Positions 1-7,508 of a DNA stretch of 12,955 nucleotides are shown piece by piece. The stretch spans positions 1 through 12,955 of the forward strand of contig CAYOFY010000045.1 of NCBI GenBank assembly GCA_964403465.1, given 5' to 3'. The notes below the pieces were generated by a model. That model was not told the origin of the DNA. It was given only the letters and a program-made list of their open reading frames with translations, and ran no database searches. Every line of letters begins with the position of its first letter. The stretch's first letter is position 1. A program made the position numbers and the translations under genes. Origin of the DNA: JAFGKM01 sp964403465 (GTDB lineage Bacteria > Ratteibacteria > UBA8468 > B48-G9 > JAFGKM01).

Positions 1-52
1 TTGCAAATTCAATCCGCTCCCGGTCAAAAGCCATCATGAAACCTATCCTCAT
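1..52 (-). CDS. Partial CDS, N-terminal 17 codons of an unidentified protein
   Basis: A minus-strand reading frame starts with ATG at 52-50 and runs off the left edge after 17 codons (MRIGFMMAFDRERIEFA). The start is supported by a strong Shine-Dalgarno GGGAGG at 62-57, four bases before the ATG, and by a promoter-like pair on the same strand further upstream. An opening strand of the type MRIGFMM followed by a helix is common in TIM-barrel proteins such as sugar-phosphate isomerases/epimerases, but 17 residues are too few to name a family. It is divergent from the M16 peptidase operon and shares its control region. Confidence 0.6.
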   Translation of the reverse strand, partial: MRIGFMMAFDRERIEFA

Positions 53-91
53 TTTGCCTCCCTTTACGCTGAATACCCAGCTTTTCCTAAT

Positions 92-120
92 TTGTCAGAA
101 TATCATAATACAGTTATAAT
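92..120 (+). promoter_or_regulatory. Sigma70-type promoter of the M16-bioY-asd operon
   Basis: A -35 box TTGTCA at 92-97 (five of six consensus bases), a 17-base spacer and a perfect -10 box TATAAT at 115-120 point right. Transcription would begin near 127, giving a leader of about 24 bases before the ATG at 151. A GGAGG ribosome binding site lies at 140-144, six bases before that start. Confidence 0.75.
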
Positions 121-129
121 AAATGTCAA
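102..129 (-). promoter_or_regulatory. Sigma70-type promoter of the truncated left-edge gene, overlapping the opposite promoter
   Basis: On the minus strand a perfect TTGACA (129-124), a 16-base spacer and TATGAT (107-102, five of six bases) point left. Transcription would begin near 95, about 43 bases before the ATG at 52. It occupies nearly the same base pairs as the rightward promoter at 92-120, so two polymerases probably cannot bind together. Confidence 0.6.
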
Positions 130-150
130 ATTATTCATCGGAGGTAATCA

Positions 151-1419
151 ATGGACTGGCAGGAGTTCAGGTTGAAAAACGGAATAAGGCTGATTTACAA
201 GAATATTCCCGAATTCCATTCCGTTTCCACCGGAATATGGATAAAGACAGGAAGCAGGTTTGAAAGAAAGAATCTTTCGGGAGTCTCCCACTTCATAGAA
301 CACCTGCTCTTCAAAGGCACAAGGAAACGGAACTACAAGCAGATCAAGGAGGCGATAGAGGGGGTCGGCGGTACATTCAATGGATTCACGTCCGAGGAAG
401 CCACATGCTACTGGATAAAGATACTGGGAGAGTACCTTGAACTCAGTATTGACGTTCTTTCCGACATGATTCAGAACCCGCTTCTCAAGGAGACCGACAT
501 TGATAAGGAGAGAAAGGTAATCACAGAAGAAATCAACATGTACAAGGATATCCCGGCAAAGTATGTGTTTGAAATCTTTGACGGAACGCTTTACGATAAG
601 CATCCTCTCGGGCAGTCGGTCGCGGGAACAGTTGAAACAGTTGGAGGGATGAAGAGAAACTGGATGCTTGGCTACCTCAGGGATTTCTATACTGCGGATA
701 ATATCGTCGTAAGCATCTCGGGCAGGATATCCGAGAAAGACATGCTGAAGGCCGTTGAGCGTTATCTTCTGCCGGTAAGCAGGAAGTCCGATAATGAATG
801 TCAGCCGTGGAAGGAGGGACCAGGCGGGCCCAAAATCAGGAAACTAAAAAAGAAAACGGAACAGACTCACATTGCAATGGGCGGGCTCGGACCTTCAAGG
901 TTTGACGAAACGAGGTATGCCCTGTCCGTTCTCAACACGATATTCGGTGCCAACATGAGCAGCCGGCTTTTCAACCGGATACGCGAGCAGATGGGACTCG
1001 CATATGCAATAAGGAGTTATACCAAGCATTACCAGGATACCGGCGCGTATCTTGTCTATGCCGGAGTCTCACCGGATAACGCCGAGAAATCAATTGAGGC
1101 GGTTGTTGACGAGATGAAGAAAATCAGGGATAACGGTGTAACCGGGAACGAACTCAACCGGGCGAGAAAATTCATAACGTCTCAGATTTTCATGGTGCTT
1201 GAAGACAACCTGGAATATATGCTCTGGCTCGGAGAGCAGAGATTGTTCAGGGAAAAACTTGTTACAGTCAGGGAAGCGGTTAAGAGAATAAACGGTGTAA
1301 CGGCAAAGGATGTCAGGGAGGTTGCAGCACAACTGTTCAGGAAGAATAATTTCTATCTCTCAATCATCGGTCCGAAGGTTGATGAGGACCGGATAATGAA
1401 GAAGATGTCCGCATTGTAA
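151..1419 (+). CDS. M16 family zinc metallopeptidase (processing-peptidase-like)
   Basis: Predicted zinc-dependent endopeptidase of the pitrilysin/M16 family, in the class of bacterial homologues of mitochondrial processing peptidase beta (such as B. subtilis MlpA/YmxG). The inverted zinc motif HxxEH is intact as HFIEH at residues 47-51. The distal Glu ligand is expected in the ITEEI segment near residues 126-127. The second domain carries the typical SSRLFNRIREQMGLAY signature near residues 320-335 of the family fold. At 422 residues it has the usual single-chain length, with no signal peptide, so it is probably cytoplasmic. The start is supported by GGAGG six bases upstream. It is the first gene of a rightward operon with bioY and asd. 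Pairing of an M16 peptidase with asd is also known from the B. subtilis mlpA - asd - dapA region; the substrate is unknown. Confidence 0.93.
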   Translation: MDWQEFRLKNGIRLIYKNIPEFHSVSTGIWIKTGSRFERKNLSGVSHFIEHLLFKGTRKRNYKQIKEAIEGVGGTFNGFTSEEATCYWIKILGEYLELSIDVLSDMIQNPLLKETDIDKERKVITEEINMYKDIPAKYVFEIFDGTLYDKHPLGQSVAGTVETVGGMKRNWMLGYLRDFYTADNIVVSISGRISEKDMLKAVERYLLPVSRKSDNECQPWKEGPGGPKIRKLKKKTEQTHIAMGGLGPSRFDETRYALSVLNTIFGANMSSRLFNRIREQMGLAYAIRSYTKHYQDTGAYLVYAGVSPDNAEKSIEAVVDEMKKIRDNGVTGNELNRARKFITSQIFMVLEDNLEYMLWLGEQRLFREKLVTVREAVKRINGVTAKDVREVAAQLFRKNNFYLSIIGPKVDEDRIMKKMSAL

Positions 1420-1421
1420 AA

Positions 1422-1487
1422 CGAGATTGCCACGGCAAGAAACGCCCGCCTGCGCCAGGGCTACGGCGGACAGGCCTCGCAATGACG
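1422..1487. repeat. Interspersed palindromic repeat, 'CGTCATTGCGAGG ... GTGGCAATCTCG' type
   Basis: Read on the minus strand, the 66-base element begins CGTCATTGCGAGG (1487-1475) and ends GTGGCAATCTCG (1433-1422), with ATTGC/GCAAT as terminal inverted arms. The interior is GC-rich and itself partly palindromic, with GCCTG at 1449-1453 against CAGGC at 1471-1475. Elements with these ends are, from general knowledge, among the commonest interspersed palindromes in bacterial genomes from several phyla. It fills most of the 94-base gap between the M16 gene and bioY, the only sizeable gap in that operon. It may act as an RNA hairpin that separates expression of the two genes, or simply be a non-autonomous mobile remnant. 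Confidence 0.75.
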
Positions 1488-1513
1488 ACATAAACGGGGC
1501 AAAGGAAAATGAA

Positions 1514-2095
1514 ATGGAAAGGATTATAACAGGATGGGACAGGACATGGAGAAAGTACTACGAGGTTTTTGCATCTCTTTCCGCGGTGAAGAAGATGATT
1601 CTTTCGGCATGCTTTGCGCTCCTGACCGCAGTTTCGGCACAACTCTATGTTCCGCTTCCCTTCACACCGGTGCCTGTCACGGGACAGGTGTTCACGGTTC
1701 TTCTCGCCGGGATACTGCTGGGAAGAAATGCCGGCGCATTGAGCCAGATGCTGTATCTTGCGGGCGGGATTGCAGGAATCAACTGGTTTTACGGGGGTGC
1801 CGCGGGCTTCCTGAGGCCCACCACCGGGTACATTATCGGTTTCATCCCGGCCGCCTACGCAATAGGCCTTATCACTGAGAAAAAACGCAGTCTCTCAGCG
1901 ACTATTTCCGCAATGCTTTTCGGAACAGTTCTCATACTCTCCTTGGGAACACTGTGGCTTGCTTCATTCATGCGGATTTCCCTGAACCGGGCGTTCATGC
2001 TCGGTTTCCTGCCGTTTATCGGGTTTGACATAGTGAAGGCCTATTTTGCCGGCCTCGCCGGTGGTCTTGTATCAAGAAACAGGGGTGTGAAATGA
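1514..2095 (+). CDS. bioY: BioY family biotin transporter (ECF S component)
   Basis: Predicted integral membrane biotin-binding subunit, which works with the EcfA/EcfT energising module or, in some bacteria, alone. The 193-residue protein shows the BioY landmarks in order: PLPFTPVPVTGQ near residues 47-58, LLGRNAGALSQMLYL near 68-82, the RPTTGYIIGF segment at 101-110, and a C-terminal GFLPFIGFDIVKA segment near 164-176. About six hydrophobic helices are visible. The ATG at 1514 is chosen because AAAGGA precedes it by seven bases and homology begins soon after. An upstream in-frame TTG at 1427 would only translate the palindromic repeat. Its stop overlaps the asd start in an ATGA, so it is translationally coupled to asd. 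No BirA operator or other biotin control site was seen, and no EcfA/EcfT genes are in view. Confidence 0.92.
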   Translation: MERIITGWDRTWRKYYEVFASLSAVKKMILSACFALLTAVSAQLYVPLPFTPVPVTGQVFTVLLAGILLGRNAGALSQMLYLAGGIAGINWFYGGAAGFLRPTTGYIIGFIPAAYAIGLITEKKRSLSATISAMLFGTVLILSLGTLWLASFMRISLNRAFMLGFLPFIGFDIVKAYFAGLAGGLVSRNRGVK

Positions 2096-3108
2096 GAAAT
2101 TACAATGTGGCGGTGGTCGGAGCGGGAATGGTCGGGAAGAAGATGGTGGAGATTCTCGTTGAACGGAACTTTCCGTTCCGGGAATTGAGAATTCTCGCAA
2201 CAAGGGAGCGTGAAGAAGATATTGCAGGCAAGACGTTCCACATTGAAAGAACCACCGTGGACTCTTTCAATAATCTGGACATAGCCTTTTTTGCCGGTAC
2301 CGAAGGAGAAAAAGGCGCAAGCAGGGTTTTCGGATGGGAGGCGGTGAAAAAAGGTGCGGTTGTCATTGATAACGGCGGTGATTTCAGGATGGATCCGTCC
2401 GTGCCTCTTGTCGTTCCCGAGGTAAATCCGCATCACCTGAAGAATCATAAGGGATTCATAGCCAGCCCGAATTGTTCCACAATTCAGATGGTCGTCGCGG
2501 TATTTCCGCTTCACAGGGAATACAACGTTGAAAGAATCATAGCCGCAACCTACCAGGCAGTATCAGGAACAGGCAGGGATGCCGTTGAGGAACTTGACGG
2601 CCAGGTGAAGGCATACGTGGACAGGGCAAATATGAAAAACGAGGTTTATCCGCACCCTATTGCATTCAACGTAATACCGGAAATCGGAAGTCTTTCCGGA
2701 GAATTCCCGGGCTATTACACGGAAGAGGTGAAGATGATACGCGAAACGCATAAGATACTCGGCTCCGAAGAAATAAGGATTTCCGCAACCTGCGTGAGGG
2801 TGCCTGTCTTTAACGGTCATTCCGAAAGCGTCACGGTGCAGTGTAAAAAGAAGATTGATGTTGGGGAGGTAAGGGAACTCCTTGCTTCCTCCCCGGGGGT
2901 GGAAGTCGTGGACGAACCCGCGAAATCAGCATATCCCCTGCCCTTGACGGCGTCCGGGAAAGACAGCGTATATGTCGGCAGGATAAGGAAAAATCCTGCA
3001 CTTGATAATGCGGTTGACCTCTGGATTGTAAGCGACAATATCCGCAAGGGTGCGGCCTTGAATACCGTCCAGATAGCCGAAGAGATGCTTAGAATGGAGC
3101 TGCTCTGA
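2092..3108 (+). CDS. asd: Aspartate-semialdehyde dehydrogenase
   Basis: Catalyses NADPH-dependent reduction of aspartyl phosphate to aspartate semialdehyde, the branch point to lysine/diaminopimelate, threonine and methionine. The 338 residues fit the family. The N-terminal dinucleotide-binding glycine motif is GAGMVG at residues 10-15. The catalytic cysteine is C128 in SPNCST. The QAVSGTG segment (155-161), the RETHKI segment (218-222) and H243 in VFNGHSE supply the substrate-binding and acid/base residues. The closing DNIRKGAALNTVQIAE segment (315-330) is also typical. A local oddity is IDNGGDFR where many homologues have IDNSSAFR. The start overlaps the bioY stop by four bases, and AGGGGTG at 2081-2087 provides a ribosome binding site. 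It ends the rightward operon, 27 bases from the convergent apt stop; I see no intrinsic terminator hairpin in that gap. Confidence 0.96.
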   Translation: MRNYNVAVVGAGMVGKKMVEILVERNFPFRELRILATREREEDIAGKTFHIERTTVDSFNNLDIAFFAGTEGEKGASRVFGWEAVKKGAVVIDNGGDFRMDPSVPLVVPEVNPHHLKNHKGFIASPNCSTIQMVVAVFPLHREYNVERIIAATYQAVSGTGRDAVEELDGQVKAYVDRANMKNEVYPHPIAFNVIPEIGSLSGEFPGYYTEEVKMIRETHKILGSEEIRISATCVRVPVFNGHSESVTVQCKKKIDVGEVRELLASSPGVEVVDEPAKSAYPLPLTASGKDSVYVGRIRKNPALDNAVDLWIVSDNIRKGAALNTVQIAEEMLRMELL

Positions 3109-3135
3109 TGTGACCTCAATGACGATGCGTTAGGT

Positions 3136-3651
3136 TTATGAGAAATGGAGAAGGGAGAATATGCTGTATCCGTCGAGTTTCTTTGAACCCGCAAGACCGT
3201 CAAGTTCTATCAGGAAAAGTATCTTTTCCACGGTCCCGCCGCATTTTTCTATCAGCCGGCAGGAAGCCAGGGCAGTTCCGCCCGTGGCGAGCAGGTCGTC
3301 TATCAGAACGACCCTGTCGCCCTTCAGCACCGCTCCCTTGTGAATTTCAAGTATATCCGTCCCGTATTCCAGGTCGTATTTCGCCTTGATTGTCTCACCG
3401 GGCAGTTTCCCGCCTTTCCTCACCGGAATAAACCCGACGCCAAGTTCAAGTGCAAGCATGGCTCCGAAGATAAAGCCCCTTGATTCTATCGCCACAAGTT
3501 TATTCACGCCTGCCGGGGTATTCTTTCTGAATATATCTGTAACCTGCCTCAGCGCATCGCCATTCTCCAGCAGTGTGGTTATGTCCCGGAACAATATACC
3601 CTTCTTCGGGAAATCCGGTATGGTCCTTATGAGCGCCTCAAGATTTCTCAT
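3136..3651 (-). CDS. apt: Adenine phosphoribosyltransferase
   Basis: Salvages adenine with PRPP to give AMP. The 171 residues match the usual Apt length. The N-terminal IPDFPKKGILFRDITTLL segment (11-28) and the ESRGFIFG segment (56-63) are typical adenine-specific parts. The PRPP-binding loop VVLIDDLLATGGT lies at 114-126, and RKGGKLPG (78-85) is the flexible loop. The ATG at 3651 lies inside the end of the sigma factor gene (14-base overlap), with a GGGAGG-type site upstream, so translation is probably coupled. It is the last gene of the leftward htrA-recX-alaS-sigma-apt operon and converges on asd. No terminator hairpin is visible just after its stop. Confidence 0.96.
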   Translation of the reverse strand: MRNLEALIRTIPDFPKKGILFRDITTLLENGDALRQVTDIFRKNTPAGVNKLVAIESRGFIFGAMLALELGVGFIPVRKGGKLPGETIKAKYDLEYGTDILEIHKGAVLKGDRVVLIDDLLATGGTALASCRLIEKCGGTVEKILFLIELDGLAGSKKLDGYSIFSLLHFS

Positions 3652-4462
3652 CCTCGTTTTCCTCCCTCTCTTTTTCCATCAGCAGCCATTCTTTCTTAAG
3701 TTTCTGTAGGCAGATCTTCTTTATCTGGTGTACCCTCTGTCGGCTGACGCTCAATTCCTCTGAAATCTCCTTGTAACTGTGCTGTATCCCGCTGTCAAGC
3801 CCGTAATAGAGTTCAAGGACCTTCAGCCATATTTCTATATTTGCCCTCTTTTCACGGCTCTTTATCCTCTCAAAAATCTTACGGAGTATATCCCTGTTCC
3901 TCAGAACCTCCCAGAGCCCCGGTTCTTTCTTCCGGGAGAAATCAACAACGTCAAAAAGGTCAACCTGTTTTTCGCCGTCGTAGTAATCCGATGAAATCAC
4001 CCTTACCTTCGCCGCGTATTTCTTCAACTTTTTCACGAGTTCCGGAGGTACTTTCAGGCTGTTTGCTATCTCGCTGTCGGTTGGATTTCTTCCGTTCTTA
4101 AACATGTAGTCGCGCTTGAGTTCCTCCAGTCTTTCCCTGAACTCCTGGTATCTTTCCGGAATCTTCAGCACCTCAAATTCCCGCATTATTGCCCTTATGA
4201 TGAATCTTTTTATCCAGAAGTATGCGTAGGTGCCGAATTTGACATTTCTGCGGAAATCAAATTTTTCAATGGCTTTCAAGAGCCCCATGTTTCCTTCGGC
4301 AATGAGGTCCGGCAGGATATTGGGTGAATATGCATATTTTTTTGCTATGTATATCACCAGTCCCTGGTTATCGCGTGTAAACTTCTCTTTCGCCGCGCGG
4401 TCTCCTCTCCTGATGCGTTTTATGGCCTTTACCTCGTCACTCAGTTCCGCCTTTTTTTTCAT
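3638..4462 (-). CDS. Divergent sigma70-family RNA polymerase sigma factor
   Basis: Predicted RNA polymerase sigma subunit of 274 residues. Region 2 runs from about 21 to 94, with the core-binding segment DLIAEGNMGLLKAIEKFDF (52-70). Region 3 surrounds NPTDSEIANSLKVPPELV (126-143), and region 4 near 212-260 has the helix-turn-helix SYKEISEELSVSRQRVHQIK. Region 1.1 and most of 1.2 are missing, which argues against the housekeeping RpoD and for an alternative (group 3-like) sigma. Several promoter-reading positions differ from E. coli sigma70: F82 for W433, R86 for Q437, I89 for T440, and in region 4.2 Q242 for E585 and H245 for R588. The tail (EKEREENEDEKS) is charged. The start overlaps the alaS stop by four bases (ATGA) and its end overlaps apt by 14. 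No anti-sigma gene is adjacent. Promoter specificity is unknown. Confidence 0.88.
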   Translation of the reverse strand: MKKKAELSDEVKAIKRIRRGDRAAKEKFTRDNQGLVIYIAKKYAYSPNILPDLIAEGNMGLLKAIEKFDFRRNVKFGTYAYFWIKRFIIRAIMREFEVLKIPERYQEFRERLEELKRDYMFKNGRNPTDSEIANSLKVPPELVKKLKKYAAKVRVISSDYYDGEKQVDLFDVVDFSRKKEPGLWEVLRNRDILRKIFERIKSREKRANIEIWLKVLELYYGLDSGIQHSYKEISEELSVSRQRVHQIKKICLQKLKKEWLLMEKEREENEDEKS

Positions 4463-7074
4463 TGCTTGCCTATCATGCTGCGAATTTTCTCGGCCGCATC
4501 TTTGAAATTGCCGGTCTTTTTCCCGCTGCCCCTCGCGAAAAGAGGGCTCCCTCCGCCCTGCCCTTCAATAATTCCCGAAATTTCCTTCATCAGAACCATC
4601 GCGGGGAATTTCTCCTTGCACGCGCGGCTTACCTTTATTGTGAGAAAAAGTTTGTCATTTATCACATTTCCTATGAATACTATCCCTTCTCCTATCCTGG
4701 ATGCCACCTCGTCGGAGATTCTGCTGGCGGTTTCGCTGTTTTCAATATTCACAAGCGCGCTCGCATAATGACACGTTTCCCCGCCAATTATGAAGGATTC
4801 CTTCCCGGCTGCTATTTCGTCGGAAAGTTCAATGGCCAGCGTGTTCTCGTATTTTTCTATGATCCTGTCCTTTTCGCCAATGGCCGAAAGAAGTTTATCC
4901 ACCTTCTCGGTGACCTTTTCTATGTCCGTATCAAGACGGGTCGCTATCCCTTCACCGACGGTGCGGTAGTGTTCAAGAAGTTCCACGGCCTCCCTGTATG
5001 TTACGGCCTCTATCCTTTTAAGATTCTGTCCTATGCTTGAGAACCCGGTTATCCTGAATACCGATATATCACCGGTCTTTGAGATATGCGTCCCCCCGCA
5101 AACCTCGGTGTGGTAATCCCCTGTCTTTATGATCCTCACCTGTTCTCCGTATTTTTCCATGAATAGCGCCATGGCTCCCTTTTCTATGGCCGCGTCAAGG
5201 GACATCTCCTCAACGGAAACCGGCCTGTTTTCAAATATTTTTTCCTGCACGAGATTCTCGACCTTCTGCATATCCTCTGGAGATACCTGGTTGAAACACA
5301 CAAAATCAAACCTCAGTCTTGTGTCGCTCACCGAGGAACCCGCCTGTCTTATATCCCTGCCAAGGATATGCCGGAGAGCGTAGTGAAGCAGGTGTGTTGA
5401 TGTGTGGTTGATTGAAACCCGCTTTCTGAAATCGGCGTCAACGGCGGCATTCACCTTCGCATTCCCGATTTCAAGCTGCTCTGCCTTACCTTTCACAAAC
5501 CTGCCCACGTGGTATATTATCCCTTTTTCGTCAACCTGTGTGTCAGATACCGAATATTTTACTTCCTGGCTCTCAATCACACCGCGGTCTCCGACCTGAC
5601 CGCCTTTTTCCGGGTAGAATGGCGTCCTGTCCAGGACAAGGTATAGAAGTTCCTTTTTCTCGTCAATGTAAAGCGCCCTTACAACTCCTTCGTCCTTTAT
5701 TTTCGTGTATCCCGTGAAAAGTGTTTCCGACAGGGGAGTATTTTCAAATATGACCTTTTTCTGCATCCCCATACTGGTTGAGAACCTTGAAAGTTTCTTC
5801 TGTTCTTCAAGCAATCCCTCAAAATTCTTCCAGTCAACGGTCAGGCCGCCCTCCGAAGCAAGGTCTTCAAGCAGGTCCCTCGGAATGCCGTATGTGTCGT
5901 AAAGCTTGAACGCGATGCTCCCGGGAACCGTGTTTCCCTTTATTCCGCTTACAAGATCACAAAAATTTTTCCCGGCGGAACCGAGGAGGATGTGGTATTT
6001 TTCTTCTTCCTCGCGTATGACACGCTCTATCAATCTGCTGTTTTTCTTGACAGAGGGATAGACATCCTGCATTATCGCGATCACTGCCCCGCTCAGGTGG
6101 TACAAAAAAGGTTCTTTTACCCCGAGTGTTGCACCGGTTAATCCTGCCCTTCGCAGTATTCTCCTGAGCACATACCCCCTTCCCTCGTTTGAAGGCAGTA
6201 TGTTGTCGTCTATCAGAAAAACCGCGGCCCTGATGTGGTCGGCCGTTATCCTGAAAAGAGGATTCTCATCCGGTTTCTTTCCATAGGCGCGTCCGGTTGT
6301 CTTCTCTATCTCCCTGATGATCGGCATGAAAAGGTCTGTCTCGTAGTTTGAGGGGGTCTTCTGGAGTATGCGCGCGATCCTTTCCAGCCCCATGCCCGTG
6401 TCAACCCCCCTTCTTTTTAGATTCAGGAGTGTGCCGTCCTGCTGCTTGTCATACTGGGGAAAAACAAGGTTCCAGAATTCAAGGAACCTGCCGCATTCGC
6501 AGCCCGGTTTGCAATCCCTGTCCCCGCATCCTGACTCCCTGCCGAAATCCACGTAAATTTCCGTGCACGGCCCGCATGGCCCCGTACCCCCGGCAGGGCC
6601 CCAGAAGTTATCCTTTTCAGAGAGGGGTATTATCCTTCCTTCCGGCAGAAACCTCTTCCAGATTCCTTTTGTTTCCGTGTCTTTCTCGTAGAAGGAGACC
6701 CACAGCGAATTTTCCTTGATTTTGAGATGCTTGCTGACAAACTCATACGCCCACTCAATGGCTTCTTTCTTGAAATAGTCCCCGAACGAGAAGTTACCGA
6801 GCATCTCAAAGAAGGTGTGGTGCCGGCCGGTAATTCCTATCTTATCTATATCGCTGTCTTTTCCGCCGGCCCTTATGCACTTCTGGCAGGTTACTGCTCT
6901 GGCGTAAGGAAGGCGCCCGTCGGTCGCCCAGAGTTTCTTGAACTGTACCATTCCCGCACTTGTGAAAAGCAGTGTCGGGTCATCAAAAGGAACAAGTCCG
7001 CTGCCGGGAACAGGGGTATGTCCCCTGCCTTCAAAATAGTCAAGATACACTCTTCTTATTTCGGCACTCTTCAT
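4459..7074 (-). CDS. alaS: Alanyl-tRNA synthetase
   Basis: Charges tRNA-Ala with alanine and clears mischarged Ser/Gly-tRNA. The 871 residues agree with full-length bacterial AlaRS. The class II catalytic core holds CIRAGGKDSDIDKIG (66-80) and the RHHTFFEMLGNFSFGDY block (84-100). A cysteine-rich CGDRDCKPGCECGRFLEFWNLVF stretch (183-205) precedes the tRNA-recognition region. The editing domain keeps all four zinc ligands: H557 and H561 in NHTSTH, C659 and H663 in CGGTH. The C-terminal domain has a GQGGGSPLFARGSGK segment, somewhat diverged from the common GGGGG pattern. The start overlaps the recX stop by four bases (ATGA), and its own stop overlaps the sigma factor start in the same way. The recX-alaS adjacency is the same as in E. 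coli. Confidence 0.97.
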   Translation of the reverse strand: MKSAEIRRVYLDYFEGRGHTPVPGSGLVPFDDPTLLFTSAGMVQFKKLWATDGRLPYARAVTCQKCIRAGGKDSDIDKIGITGRHHTFFEMLGNFSFGDYFKKEAIEWAYEFVSKHLKIKENSLWVSFYEKDTETKGIWKRFLPEGRIIPLSEKDNFWGPAGGTGPCGPCTEIYVDFGRESGCGDRDCKPGCECGRFLEFWNLVFPQYDKQQDGTLLNLKRRGVDTGMGLERIARILQKTPSNYETDLFMPIIREIEKTTGRAYGKKPDENPLFRITADHIRAAVFLIDDNILPSNEGRGYVLRRILRRAGLTGATLGVKEPFLYHLSGAVIAIMQDVYPSVKKNSRLIERVIREEEEKYHILLGSAGKNFCDLVSGIKGNTVPGSIAFKLYDTYGIPRDLLEDLASEGGLTVDWKNFEGLLEEQKKLSRFSTSMGMQKKVIFENTPLSETLFTGYTKIKDEGVVRALYIDEKKELLYLVLDRTPFYPEKGGQVGDRGVIESQEVKYSVSDTQVDEKGIIYHVGRFVKGKAEQLEIGNAKVNAAVDADFRKRVSINHTSTHLLHYALRHILGRDIRQAGSSVSDTRLRFDFVCFNQVSPEDMQKVENLVQEKIFENRPVSVEEMSLDAAIEKGAMALFMEKYGEQVRIIKTGDYHTEVCGGTHISKTGDISVFRITGFSSIGQNLKRIEAVTYREAVELLEHYRTVGEGIATRLDTDIEKVTEKVDKLLSAIGEKDRIIEKYENTLAIELSDEIAAGKESFIIGGETCHYASALVNIENSETASRISDEVASRIGEGIVFIGNVINDKLFLTIKVSRACKEKFPAMVLMKEISGIIEGQGGGSPLFARGSGKKTGNFKDAAEKIRSMIGKQ

Positions 7075-7508
7075 TCGTCCGGGTTCCTGTGGATATTCAT
7101 CAGTCTGTTCAACGTCGGGTATGAAAAACCTCTTGTCTTGAGAGAGAAGAAAAGGGACGACAGTTTTTTCTTCTTCCTGTTCTTCATGAAAAACTTTTCC
7201 GCTTCAAGGAACTCGCGCTTGAAGTCAAAATTCTCCTTTACGGAATCTATCACATCCTTTCTTACCTTCCTTTTCTTAAGGATTGAAAGTATGTAATGCA
7301 ATCCCCTTGATTTCAGAAGATGTTTCTCAATGAGACGTTCGGCAAGCGATTCGTCGTTCAGGTAGTTCTTCTTCCTGCACTCAAAGATTATCTGTTCTGT
7401 CTCGGAATCGCTGGCCTCGTCCGCGATTTTCTCCCTTATCTCCTCTTCCGAATATGCCCTTGCCGAAAGGAGTCTGAGTGCCCGCGAATATGCTCTTTTA
7501 TTTTCCAC
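7071..7508 (-). CDS. recX: RecX family regulatory protein
   Basis: Predicted small modulator of RecA that binds RecA filaments and limits or remodels them. The 145 residues are the normal length for a single-unit RecX. Visible family features are ALRLLSARAYSEEEIREKI (10-28), the YLNDESLAERLIEKHLLKSRG helix pair (49-69) and the LKKRKVRKDVI segment (77-87); the protein is lysine-rich and helical. The start is a GTG at 7508 that sits inside the last codons of htrA (11-base overlap). The only ribosome binding signal is weak, so coupling to htrA is likely. Its stop overlaps alaS by four bases. Unlike the common recA-recX pairing it is separated from recA by two genes, although all are on the same strand. 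Confidence 0.88.
   Translation of the reverse strand: MENKRAYSRALRLLSARAYSEEEIREKIADEASDSETEQIIFECRKKNYLNDESLAERLIEKHLLKSRGLHYILSILKKRKVRKDVIDSVKENFDFKREFLEAEKFFMKNRKKKKLSSLFFSLKTRGFSYPTLNRLMNIHRNPDE

Noticed and set aside
1427..1513. TTG-initiated 29-residue extension of BioY
   Set aside because: The extension translates the interspersed palindromic repeat and has no ribosome binding site, whereas ATG 1514 has AAAGGA seven bases upstream and gives the normal BioY length.
4462..5040. Plus-strand open frame opposite the end of alaS
   Set aside because: It is a shadow of the alaS reading frame, with no family motif and no start signal.
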